Source: Eubacterium_B sp034180045
GTDB lineage: Bacteria > Bacillota > Clostridia > Peptostreptococcales > Anaerovoracaceae
Assembly: GCA_034180045.1 (NCBI GenBank)
Contig: JAXFOY010000018.1
Location: forward strand, 1-64,000
DNA: 64,000 nucleotides
Reading direction: 5' to 3'
The notes beneath the pieces were generated by a model. That model ran no database searches and was not told the DNA's origin. It saw nothing but the letters and a program-made list of their open reading frames with translations. The translations under genes and the position numbers were made by a program. Below, in pieces: positions 1 to 7,069 of the stretch. The number at the start of each line of letters is the position of its first letter. Position 1 is the stretch's first letter.

Positions 1-135
1 TGACAAGATTCATCAGAAAGAACAATACGCTGCATCTATTTCAAGTTGGGGTGATACTGTCGTGTGGAGTGAGCTTCATACATCGACAAATTTTCCTTCG
101 TATTGGGATTAGCCACCAACGCTTTTTGTCCTATA
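1..135 (+). mobile_element. Truncated copy of a small inverted-repeat element (left window edge)
   Basis: This stretch matches one end of the complete 312-bp element at 56507-56818, in the opposite orientation. Shared parts are the tail of a small gene and the terminal repeat at 114-135, which reads CACCAACGCTTTTTG followed by TCCTATA. The other end lies outside the window. The two copies differ at scattered bases, so they are separate old copies and not an assembly duplicate. No transposase is visible, so the element is probably non-autonomous (MITE-like). Confidence 0.7.
2..112 (+). CDS. C-terminal end of the element-borne small protein (partial)
   Basis: Frame 2 is open from the window edge to a TAG at 110-112 and encodes 36 residues. 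The sequence ends in SELHTSTNFPSYWD and aligns without gaps to the C-terminus of the 61-residue protein at 56530-56715, with about 28 of 36 residues identical. Conservation of the frame in two diverged copies suggests the protein is or was translated. The family is not recognised and no function is proposed. Confidence 0.55.
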   Translation, partial: DKIHQKEQYAASISSWGDTVVWSELHTSTNFPSYWD

Positions 136-166
136 ACCCAACTATTGGTTTTATTCGCCATAAAAG

Positions 167-230
167 TCACCTTCTTTTCGTTACAATGTAGCTTCAACAA
201 CCACATTATAACGCGAAGGTGATTTTTTTT
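167..230 (+). terminator. Rho-independent terminator
   Basis: A long stem is formed by TCACCTTC...CGTTACAATGT (167-191) and its near-complement at 203-222, followed by eight T at 223-230. It points rightwards and lies about 30 bp after the inverted-repeat element, so it would stop transcription of the small gene or of whatever lies left of the window. Confidence 0.7.
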
Positions 231-247
231 GTATTACATTCGTTGCG

Positions 248-311
248 CACCCGCATAGCGGGTGGATTATACTTCGCACACCTTGTGTGCTCAGCACGGG
301 CTTATACGCCC
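248..311. repeat. Three consecutive short hairpins
   Basis: Three small palindromes follow one another: CACCCGC/GCGGGTG (248-264), GCACAC/GTGTGC (276-290) and GGGC/GCCC (298-311). None carries a T-run, so they are unlikely to be ordinary terminators. They could be a repetitive extragenic palindrome unit or a structured RNA end. No gene is visible in 136-387. Confidence 0.4.
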
Positions 312-319
312 TTATCAGT

Positions 320-365
320 AAAAACCGATATGACAGTAAATATATAAAGCGTCATATCGGTTTTA
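320..365 (-). terminator. Terminator of the lipoprotein operon
   Basis: The stem AAAACCGATATGAC / GTCATATCGGTTTT spans 320-365 with a 16-nt loop, about 20 bp downstream of the lipoprotein stop codon at 388. The A-rich foot gives T residues on the minus transcript. Confidence 0.65.
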
Positions 366-387
366 CACATGTTTTTGGCATATATAC

Positions 388-870
388 CTATTTCGGCATG
401 TTGGTAATGTGAATATTGCTGACAAGTAACCTGCCATCCCGAGTTTCTATAGTTATCTGGCCTGCAGCGCTTATTCTTTCCCCACTTGTCTTTTCCTTCA
501 AAATCAGCTTGAATTCATAGCTTCCTTCTACTTCATCCCCATCAGTTGACTTAGTAAGCTCTATGTCAACAGGCTGATATGCTACACCATCCTCTGCGCC
601 CTTCTTGTCATACTTGAGAGGATTTCTGCTTGTCATCATATCGTCAAGACATTCCTTAGTTGCCATTTTCTCAAAAGCCTTGTAATAATTCGCCTGATTC
701 TTATCCTTAACAAAGTCGGTATAGCGATTTTCGCAGTCCGTTTCGAAGAAAATCCGACAGAACTCAGTCACCAGTTTCTTAGCATCTGATACATCCACAG
801 ATTTTTTGCTACCGCAGCTTACACATAATAATAATGAAAGCGCTGCAATTAAACACATTATCTTCTTCAT
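388..870 (-). CDS. Putative lipoprotein, function unknown
   Basis: This encodes a 160-residue secreted lipoprotein candidate. It has a short basic N-terminus, a hydrophobic core and a lipobox ending VSC (Cys 19), after which the protein is hydrophilic and rich in Lys, Asp and Glu. The mature part may be a small alpha+beta fold, but I do not recognise a family. The ATG at 870 was chosen because AGAGG lies 6 nt before it; an upstream TTG at 876 overlaps that site. It follows the unknown gene at 880-1320 with a gap of 9 bp, so the two are probably cotranscribed and end at the hairpin at 320-365. Confidence 0.7.
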   Translation of the reverse strand: MKKIMCLIAALSLLLCVSCGSKKSVDVSDAKKLVTEFCRIFFETDCENRYTDFVKDKNQANYYKAFEKMATKECLDDMMTSRNPLKYDKKGAEDGVAYQPVDIELTKSTDGDEVEGSYEFKLILKEKTSGERISAAGQITIETRDGRLLVSNIHITNMPK

Positions 871-879
871 ACTCAACCT

Positions 880-1320
880 CTAATTCAGAAAAAATTTATA
901 TCCATCCAATCGGTTTTTTGATGTGTATCCATAAAAATCCGCACCGTAAATAAAACATCCGTTAATATTTGTAGGTGCCTGATTATGAAGAGTTGCATAA
1001 CGTCCTATGGTATCCATTCCCCATGCATATAAGTCGCCTTGTGTAACCATAACCAAACCACACGTTGGACATTGCCATGCATTACCATTATCAATCCACA
1101 TAGTTTTATTTTTTTTCATAACATATCCAAGTCCTCTAGCTACCATTCTGTGGTAAGGCAATGAGCCACAAACTGTATTATAGAAAGGAACAATTTCACT
1201 TTCTTCTCCCTCCAAAGGACTTAGGAATTTTTCCTTACACACATCATCTATACAGTTTGAAATGTTCTCTGATGTTAATTCGCTACTATCAATTTCAATT
1301 GCAAAAGAATCAAGCGGCAA
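880..1320 (-). CDS. Unknown cysteine-containing protein, start uncertain
   Basis: The open frame encodes about 146 residues with a CPTC motif in the middle (WQCPTCG), two further cysteines and many aromatic residues. No family is recognised. The only start near the printed N-terminus is TTG at 1318-1320, with no good ribosome site. An excellent site, AAAGGAG, lies at about 1362-1368 and leads to ATG at 1350-1352, but that frame stops after three codons (ATG GAG ATC TAA). The frame of the long ORF stays open upstream to 1371 without an ATG. The simplest reading is a small indel between 1320 and 1352, so this may be a recently damaged gene. It is paired with the lipoprotein gene downstream. Confidence 0.5.
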   Translation of the reverse strand: MPLDSFAIEIDSSELTSENISNCIDDVCKEKFLSPLEGEESEIVPFYNTVCGSLPYHRMVARGLGYVMKKNKTMWIDNGNAWQCPTCGLVMVTQGDLYAWGMDTIGRYATLHNQAPTNINGCFIYGADFYGYTSKNRLDGYKFFLN

Positions 1321-1518
1321 AATTACTATACATATTACTTTTAGATCTCCATTTTTATCACTCCTTTCGTTTTATTTGGAATAATTCGAATTTTTATTTT
1401 TATTATAAGACATCGATTGCTAAAAAGCAACTCAATTTTAGTTTTTTCAAAAAATAAGACTAGTACGAGTATAACACTCCAAAACCCTTCCCCACTTTGA
1501 AACAGAGTTCCCTTACAA

Positions 1519-1566
1519 AAAAGGTGATGAGCAGAATAGTTGATTCTATTCTGCTCATCACCTTTT
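1519..1566. terminator. Perfect 21-bp inverted repeat, probable terminator
   Basis: The arm AAAAGGTGATGAGCAGAATA(G) at 1519-1539 is exactly complementary to 1546-1566, with a 6-nt loop. On the minus strand the stem is followed by a run of T, which fits a terminator; the plus side is less T-rich. In the 1321-1903 gap I see only this hairpin, the pta terminator and the failed start of the gene at 880-1320. The stretch 1567-1816 is AT-rich with nothing recognisable. Confidence 0.55.
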
Positions 1567-1816
1567 AGTTGATTGTTTAAGTTTAGTCCATTATATCTCT
1601 TGATTCAAACACCTTGTTTAGATATATTTACTCGATTTCATTTTAAATGAATAAACTAAGTAAAACTGTACTTTTGAACACTTTTCTTTTAAACGGCTTT
1701 GTATTTTATAATTCTAAATGTTTGTGTACTACAGTTTAATTGAATTGTATCATTAACTAGTGTAAAATTAATTAATGATAATGTATATGTTTTATTTTTA
1801 ATAAATACATTGTATC

Positions 1817-1847
1817 AAAAAAACGAGGATTTTTTTAGCTTTCCCCG
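1817..1847 (-). terminator. pta terminator
   Basis: On the minus strand CGGGGA pairs with TCCTCG (1842-1847 with 1824-1829), followed by seven T (complement of 1817-1823). It lies about 55 bp after the pta stop codon. Confidence 0.55.
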
Positions 1848-1903
1848 CCTTTTTATTTTATGACTTTTGCAATAGCTCCCACTTGGTTTTATAATATTTC
1901 AGC

Positions 1904-2908
1904 TTATGCTAGTGCTGCTGTAATAATTGACATTGTGTAGATTTCCTCTGCATTGCAACCGCGTGATAGGTCGTTGATAGGAGCATTTAGACCCTGAAGA
2001 ATCGGTCCGTATGCCTCGAATCCGCCAAGTCTCTGAGCAATCTTATAGCCGATGTTTCCTGCTTCGATTGAAGGGAATATGAATGTGTTAGCCTGACCTG
2101 CAACCTTTGATCCCTTGCACTTTGTCTCTGCAACAACTGGTGATACTGCTGCATCAAACTGTAGCTCACCGTCGATAGCTAGCTCCGGAGCCATTTCCTG
2201 AGCCTTGATTGTAGCGTCGTGTGAAAGCTTCACAGTGCCGCCCTTACCTGAACCCTTTGTTGAGAAGCTTAGGATTGCAACCTTAGGGTCGATGTCGAAG
2301 ATCTTAGCTGTCTTAGCTGTCTCAACAGCAACCTCAGCAAGTTTTTCTGCTGCCGTATATGTTACATTTCCTTCCTTGTCAACTGTGTCCTGATAATCTA
2401 TATTGATTGCACAGTCACCCATAGCGAGGCGCTCGTCTCCGCGAACCATGATAAAGCATGAGCTTACAAGATGTGCACCCGGTTTTGTCTTAACCAGCTG
2501 TAATGCAGGTCTGACAGTATCCGCAGTCGAGTATGTTGCCCCTCCGAGCAGGCAGTCAGCCTTGCCCATCTTAACAAGCATCGTTCCGAAGTAGTTGCCG
2601 TGGCTAAGCATCTCACGTGCTTCATCATCTGTGAGTTTACCCTTACGAAGTTCAACCATCTTTGCTACCATTGCATCCATATCCGTATAGCTCTTAGGAT
2701 CGATAATCTCACATCCCGAAAGGTCATATCCATGCGCTTTTGATGCTTCGTCAAACTCCGCCTGCGTTCCCACAAGAATTACATTTAGAATTTTCTCCCG
2801 GCTAAGCTTAGCCGCAGCGTCCATAACTCTTGGGTCAGGTCCGTCAGGAAGCACGATTGTACGTGGCTGTTCTTTTAGCTTTTCAATTAACTTATCAAAA
2901 ATATTCAC
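1904..2908 (-). CDS. pta: Phosphate acetyltransferase
   Basis: This enzyme interconverts acetyl-CoA and acetyl phosphate in the cytoplasm, the first half of acetate formation with ATP gain. At 334 residues it has the length of the short, single-domain Pta class. The recognisable Pta sequence runs throughout, including the N-terminal TIVLPDGPDPRVMDAA segment, the ADCLLGGATYSTADTVRPAL region and the C-terminal GPILQGLNAPINDLSRG segment. I start at GTG 2906-2908 because AGGAGG ends 7 nt before it; the TTG at 2924-2926 overlaps that ribosome site. No acetate kinase gene is adjacent, so ackA must lie elsewhere. Phosphotransbutyrylase is related but the motifs favour Pta. Confidence 0.93.
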   Translation of the reverse strand: MNIFDKLIEKLKEQPRTIVLPDGPDPRVMDAAAKLSREKILNVILVGTQAEFDEASKAHGYDLSGCEIIDPKSYTDMDAMVAKMVELRKGKLTDDEAREMLSHGNYFGTMLVKMGKADCLLGGATYSTADTVRPALQLVKTKPGAHLVSSCFIMVRGDERLAMGDCAINIDYQDTVDKEGNVTYTAAEKLAEVAVETAKTAKIFDIDPKVAILSFSTKGSGKGGTVKLSHDATIKAQEMAPELAIDGELQFDAAVSPVVAETKCKGSKVAGQANTFIFPSIEAGNIGYKIAQRLGGFEAYGPILQGLNAPINDLSRGCNAEEIYTMSIITAALA

Positions 2909-3013
2909 TTTGATTCCTCCTATCAAATGTTAATTAAATTCATACCTAGTTATATTATCACAAATGTTTTTGAGATTCAAATATCAGTCGGACTTAGCTT
3001 TCGCTTAAAAAGT

Positions 3014-4198
3014 CTAAAAGTCAACCTTATCAAGTATGCCCTTAAGCTTTGAGATTGCAATTCCGTAGTTTGTCACAGGGATTCCCTCAGCCTTAGCCTT
3101 TTCAATTCGGCTTACGACCTTTGCTCTGTTGAACATACAGCTTCCGCACATTATTATCAAATCATAATCCGGATTCTCAGGGAAATCCAACCCTCGCGAA
3201 AATTCTATTGTCATATTGCCGTATTTTTTACGCAGCAAATTGGGTATCTTCACCCTGCCTATATCTTCTTCGAGCGGTGCATGAGTGCATGCCTCTGAAA
3301 TTAACACTCTTGAGTTCTCATTCAGCGAATCTATTACCTCCGCACCTTTGACAAGTTCTTCGATGTCGCCTTTAGATCTTGCCATCAAAATCGAAAAAGA
3401 TGTGATTCCGGATTCTTCCGGCTTTATCGCATACACCTCTCCAAAAACTTGTGAGTCCGTAATTATCAGTTCGGGCGGCGACTTCAGAAGTTCCAATGTT
3501 CTCTGTAAATCGTCCGTCTTGCAGGAACTTATGCTGCAACCTATGTCAAGAAGAGCCCTCAAGGTTTGTACCTGCGGGAGAATAAGCCTGCCCTTAGGCG
3601 CCTGAATATCCTGAGGCATAACGAGCAAAACCGACTCGCCTCCCGTAAGCAGCCCTTCAAGAAGCGGTCTGTCGCCGCCTATGTCTTTTGCTTTCTTTTT
3701 TATCTCTTCTAAAATTATATCTTTTTCAAACGGGATATAGCCGGATAGACAATCCACATGGTGATTTTCGGCACTCGGAGTCTGATAGTCTCTGCTTTTT
3801 TTGCTTAATTCACGCCTGTTATCCACTTTAATCAGAGGCTTTCTGCGCGATTCCAAAATAGACAACAGCTCCGCGTTCTTTGAGCCTCGCTCGACATAAA
3901 TATATATATCACACTCGTCGAGGACTTTGAGTGTTCTCTCGATTCGTTTTGCTCCCAACTCACTTTCATCATCAAAGCCTGCCGTATCAATCAGCACGGA
4001 CGCTCCCACTCCCTGAATTTCCATAGCCTTATAGACAGGATCCGTCGTCGTTCCGCATACCGGCGAAACCAAAGAAGTGCTTTGTCCTGTGAGCAGATTT
4101 ATCAAAGTTGACTTGCCGGAATTGGTATCACCGAATATGCCGATATGTACACGATTCGCTTTGGGTTCTTGCAGTTTTTGTTCCCTTGAATCACACAT
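3014..4198 (-). CDS. hydF: [FeFe]-hydrogenase maturation GTPase HydF
   Basis: HydF is the scaffold on which HydE and HydG build the 2Fe subcluster of the hydrogenase active site. The 394 residues show an N-terminal GTPase domain (Walker A GDTNSGKS at about 23-30, DTAG switch) and a C-terminal cluster-binding domain with C304-x-H306 and C351-x-x-C354. Family members usually read HCxxC in the second part; here the residue before the cysteine is Met (MCGSC). The ATG at 4198 is chosen because it begins just before the GTPase domain and follows a purine-rich site; an earlier ATG lies inside hydG. It is the last gene of hydE-hydG-hydF. No hydrogenase structural gene is in the window. Confidence 0.93.
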   Translation of the reverse strand: MCDSREQKLQEPKANRVHIGIFGDTNSGKSTLINLLTGQSTSLVSPVCGTTTDPVYKAMEIQGVGASVLIDTAGFDDESELGAKRIERTLKVLDECDIYIYVERGSKNAELLSILESRRKPLIKVDNRRELSKKSRDYQTPSAENHHVDCLSGYIPFEKDIILEEIKKKAKDIGGDRPLLEGLLTGGESVLLVMPQDIQAPKGRLILPQVQTLRALLDIGCSISSCKTDDLQRTLELLKSPPELIITDSQVFGEVYAIKPEESGITSFSILMARSKGDIEELVKGAEVIDSLNENSRVLISEACTHAPLEEDIGRVKIPNLLRKKYGNMTIEFSRGLDFPENPDYDLIIMCGSCMFNRAKVVSRIEKAKAEGIPVTNYGIAISKLKGILDKVDF

Positions 4199-4229
4199 AT
4201 ACTTATCTTCCCTCTCCTTGATTTTAACT

Positions 4230-5681
4230 TTAGAACCTGAAATCTCTATCTCCGTTCTCGATTTTTTCAAGAAATTCCTCGGTTTTTTCTACGACTTTCT
4301 CATTAGTTATGCTTTTCATAGATTCCTCTATGACCGCCTTTGCTTTTGCCTTTATTTCATCGTCACCGTAGTCTTCCATGTACTCTTTGAGCGTTATCAA
4401 AGCGTTCGGATGACAGCAGTTTACAATTTGCCCGCTCTTTAGAAGACTCATAAATCTATCGCCGGTTCTGCCTTCTCTGTAACAGGCAGTGCAAAAGCTT
4501 GGTACATAACCTAAATCCAAGAGCCAATCGATTACATCTCTTAGCGATCTTGAATCGGAAACATCAAACTGTGCAGATTCTTCTTCTATATCTTTGATAT
4601 ATCCTCCCACAGCCGTCTTTGAGCCTCCCGAAATCTGGCTAATACCGAGTTCGAGAGCTTTTCTTCTCATCTCGACGCCTTCTCTTGTAGAAATTATCAT
4701 GCCTGTATAAGGCACGGAAATTCTGATAAGCGCAATCAGCTTTTCGAAAATCTCGTCGTCAAGAGCGTTTTTGAAATCCTTTGTATCAATATCGTCGGCA
4801 GGGCAAATTCTCGGCATAGATATAGTATGCGGTCCTACACCGAAGGTTTCTTCAAGATGCTCGGCATGCATCAAAAGCCCTACGAGTTCATATTTGTAAC
4901 TTTCGAGTCCGTAAAGCACTCCAAGCCCTACATCGTCAATACCGCCTTCCATGGCCCTGTCCATAGCTTCCGTATGATAAGCGTAGTTAGACTTTGGCCC
5001 TGTAGGGTGCTGGCGCTCATAGTTTTCTTTGTTATATGTTTCCTGAAATAAAATATACGTACCGATTCCGACATCTTTTAGTTTGCGATAGCTTTCGACA
5101 TCTGTTGCCGCTATATTTACATTAACCCTTCTTATAGATCCGTTCTTATATTTTGTATCGTAAATGGTTTTAATGCTTTCGAGCACATACTCAAGCGGAT
5201 TATTTACCGGGTCTTCCCCAAGTTCGAGCGCTATCCTCTTATGTCCCATTTCCTGGAGCGCAACGACCTCTGCACGAATTTCATCCTGTGTCAACTTAAG
5301 TCTGGGAATGTTCTTATTTTGATGATGAAACGGACAATAAACGCATCCGTTGACACAGTAATTTGATAGGTACAGCGGGGCAAAAAGCACTATTCTGTTA
5401 CCGTAAAACTTGGTCTTTATCTCCTTTGCGATAGCCTTCATCTCCGACAAAATTTCTTCGCTTGTGCTATGTAAAAGAACAGATGCCTCTCTATGACTAA
5501 GCCCTTTTAGATTTCTCGCCTTGTCCAGTAATTCTCTTTGCATCTGCAAGTTGTTCCTGTTTGCTTCGCCATATTCCAAAGACTTGAGAATTTCCTCATG
5601 ATTGATAAATTCCTCCGCACGTCTGCTCTTCACGTCGTATTTAATTTTTTCGGTCATTTGCTCTTTCTTTATTTCATTCAT
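4230..5681 (-). CDS. hydG: [FeFe]-hydrogenase maturase HydG (tyrosine lyase)
   Basis: This radical-SAM enzyme cleaves tyrosine to give the CO and CN ligands of the hydrogenase H-cluster. The 483 residues carry the radical-SAM cluster motif CX3CX2C (C109, C113, C116: CVNGCVYC) and the C-terminal second-cluster motif CX2C followed some 22 residues later by another Cys (CTACYREGRTG...NCC). Both motifs are diagnostic for HydG rather than the thiazole enzyme ThiH. The start overlaps the end of hydE by 8 bp, and hydF follows within about 30 bp, so the three maturases form one transcript. Confidence 0.96.
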   Translation of the reverse strand: MNEIKKEQMTEKIKYDVKSRRAEEFINHEEILKSLEYGEANRNNLQMQRELLDKARNLKGLSHREASVLLHSTSEEILSEMKAIAKEIKTKFYGNRIVLFAPLYLSNYCVNGCVYCPFHHQNKNIPRLKLTQDEIRAEVVALQEMGHKRIALELGEDPVNNPLEYVLESIKTIYDTKYKNGSIRRVNVNIAATDVESYRKLKDVGIGTYILFQETYNKENYERQHPTGPKSNYAYHTEAMDRAMEGGIDDVGLGVLYGLESYKYELVGLLMHAEHLEETFGVGPHTISMPRICPADDIDTKDFKNALDDEIFEKLIALIRISVPYTGMIISTREGVEMRRKALELGISQISGGSKTAVGGYIKDIEEESAQFDVSDSRSLRDVIDWLLDLGYVPSFCTACYREGRTGDRFMSLLKSGQIVNCCHPNALITLKEYMEDYGDDEIKAKAKAVIEESMKSITNEKVVEKTEEFLEKIENGDRDFRF

Positions 5682-6735
5682 TCCTATAGTCTCCCCTATC
5701 CATTACCACGCGGTAACCGATGTTTTTCATGATTTTTTTCAAATCATCCAAGTTTTCCGCCGCTTCCATTTCAAAGCAAGCTTTATCATCGTAGAGATTA
5801 TATTCTCTACGCCTGTAGTTCGGTGTCAAATTCGGCATGTATACGTTTGCCGCCACATCAATAGCTTTATCCCTCGCCGGTTTTGACAATGTCGCCAAAG
5901 AGGTTGTCGCCGGAAGATTAGCATGCGGAAACATAATTCTGAGAATACCCAAGATGAAGACCGTAAGCTCTGCCGAGCCGTTTGCCTCATTTTCAAAAGG
6001 AGTTCCCTTTGCCGGTACAAAAGGGCCTATTCCAATCATTTCGGGATTAAGTTCTCGCAAGAACAGCAAATCTTCCGCTATATGTTCTGCTGTCTGCCCG
6101 GGACTTCCTACCATTATTCCTGAACCGGTCTGATATCCCAGCGCCTTAAGATTTTTTAATGTTTGCAGTCTGAAATCCTGACTCATCTCTTTTGGATGAA
6201 GTTTATAATAATGTTCGCGATTTCTCGTTTCGTGCCTGAGTAAAAATCTGTCCGCCCCGGCTTCCTTATATGCCTTTAGCGTATCAAATGATTTTTCACC
6301 CACCGAAAGCGTAAGTGCCGCTTTAGGATTTATTTTTTTTATGCCCTTAATCGCCTCTATTAAAGCTTCTTCCGTGAAGCCCGCATCCTCTCCGCCTTGA
6401 AGAACGAAACTCATAAAGCCTATTTCCGTCCCCAGCTTTACCCTCGAGAGTATTTCTTCATTGCTCAGCCTGTATCTTTTCGCCTTGCGGTTCGACCTCC
6501 TTATTCCGCAATAGTAGCAATCATTGCGGCAATAACTCGAAATCTCTATGAGTCCGCGCACAAATATCTTTCTTTGAAAACTCTGCAAATTTATTGCTTT
6601 GGACTTGCGAAAAAGTTCTTCCTCAATAATAGTGCGATTCTCAATAAGGTATGCAAATTCAGCCTTCTCAAGGCTCCTTTCAGACAACAATTTTTGGAGC
6701 AACTTCATTGAACATTCTTTTTTCTCGTTTTGCAT
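5674..6735 (-). CDS. hydE: [FeFe]-hydrogenase maturase HydE
   Basis: HydE is a radical-SAM protein needed for the bridging dithiolate part of the hydrogenase H-cluster. The 353-residue product has CX3CX2C at C69, C73 and C76 (CRNDCYYC) within a BioB-like barrel, and the usual HydE segments RHETRN and GSGIMVGSPGQT. The ATG at 6735 is preceded by GGGAGG at a 10-nt spacing; an in-frame GTG at 6753 lies within the ribosome-site region and is less likely. It is the first gene of the maturation operon, with a plausible promoter at 6780-6807. Confidence 0.95.
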   Translation of the reverse strand: MQNEKKECSMKLLQKLLSERSLEKAEFAYLIENRTIIEEELFRKSKAINLQSFQRKIFVRGLIEISSYCRNDCYYCGIRRSNRKAKRYRLSNEEILSRVKLGTEIGFMSFVLQGGEDAGFTEEALIEAIKGIKKINPKAALTLSVGEKSFDTLKAYKEAGADRFLLRHETRNREHYYKLHPKEMSQDFRLQTLKNLKALGYQTGSGIMVGSPGQTAEHIAEDLLFLRELNPEMIGIGPFVPAKGTPFENEANGSAELTVFILGILRIMFPHANLPATTSLATLSKPARDKAIDVAANVYMPNLTPNYRRREYNLYDDKACFEMEAAENLDDLKKIMKNIGYRVVMDRGDYRNE

Positions 6736-6779
6736 TACCTTTACTCCTCCCACTATAATATATTTCCCCTAGAATAGGA

Positions 6780-6807
6780 ATTATAACACATTTGACCCTT
6801 TTTCAAA
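6780..6807 (-). promoter_or_regulatory. Putative hydEGF promoter
   Basis: On the minus strand TTTGAA (6802-6807) and TATAAT (6780-6785) are 16 bp apart, with TGT before the -10 box (extended -10). Transcription would start about 40 bp before the hydE ATG. Confidence 0.55.
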
Positions 6808-6864
6808 CACATGTAAACAATTTAACTATTTAAGTGCATAAAGCGCCGCTATATACAAGCAAAG

Positions 6865-6890
6865 AGCCCGAGCAAAACTCGGGCTTTTTC
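6865..6890. terminator. Terminator next to tRNA-Thr
   Basis: AGCCCGAG and CTCGGGCT (6865-6872 and 6878-6885) form an 8-bp GC-rich stem with a 5-nt loop, and T-rich sequence follows on the plus strand. On the minus strand it lies 9 bp after the tRNA 3' end, so it probably ends that transcript. Confidence 0.6.
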
Positions 6891-6893
6891 TTA

Positions 6894-6969
6894 TGGAGCT
6901 CCCGAGCGGGATCGAACCGCTGACCTGCGCGTTACGAATGCGCTGCTCTGCCAACTGAGCCACGGAAGC
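6894..6969 (-). tRNA. tRNA-Thr (anticodon CGU)
   Basis: A full cloverleaf can be drawn. The acceptor stem is GCTTCCG / CGGGAGC, the D arm GCTC/GAGC, the anticodon loop TTCGTAA gives anticodon CGT for ACG codons, the T arm is AGCGG-TTCGATC-CCGCT, and CCA is encoded. The last anticodon-stem pair (31-39) is A with C, a mismatch; everything else pairs, with one G-U in the acceptor stem. Confidence 0.95.
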
Positions 6970-7069
6970 ATATACTATATTTCTGTTATCCTGCGCGGAA
7001 AGTAAATAATAACGCCGACTGAATAACCTATATACAGGCGACCGCAGCAATGCAATCGCCTTTACACAA

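Noticed and set aside
1161..1457. Plus-strand frame opposite the cysteine-containing protein
   Set aside because: Aromatic-rich shadow frame with no ribosome site or similarity.
4199..4270. Longer HydF starting inside hydG
   Set aside because: The extra residues are not part of the family and the start lacks a suitable ribosome site.
6826..7050. Open frame across tRNA-Thr
   Set aside because: It reads through a clear tRNA gene and terminator; no protein signal.
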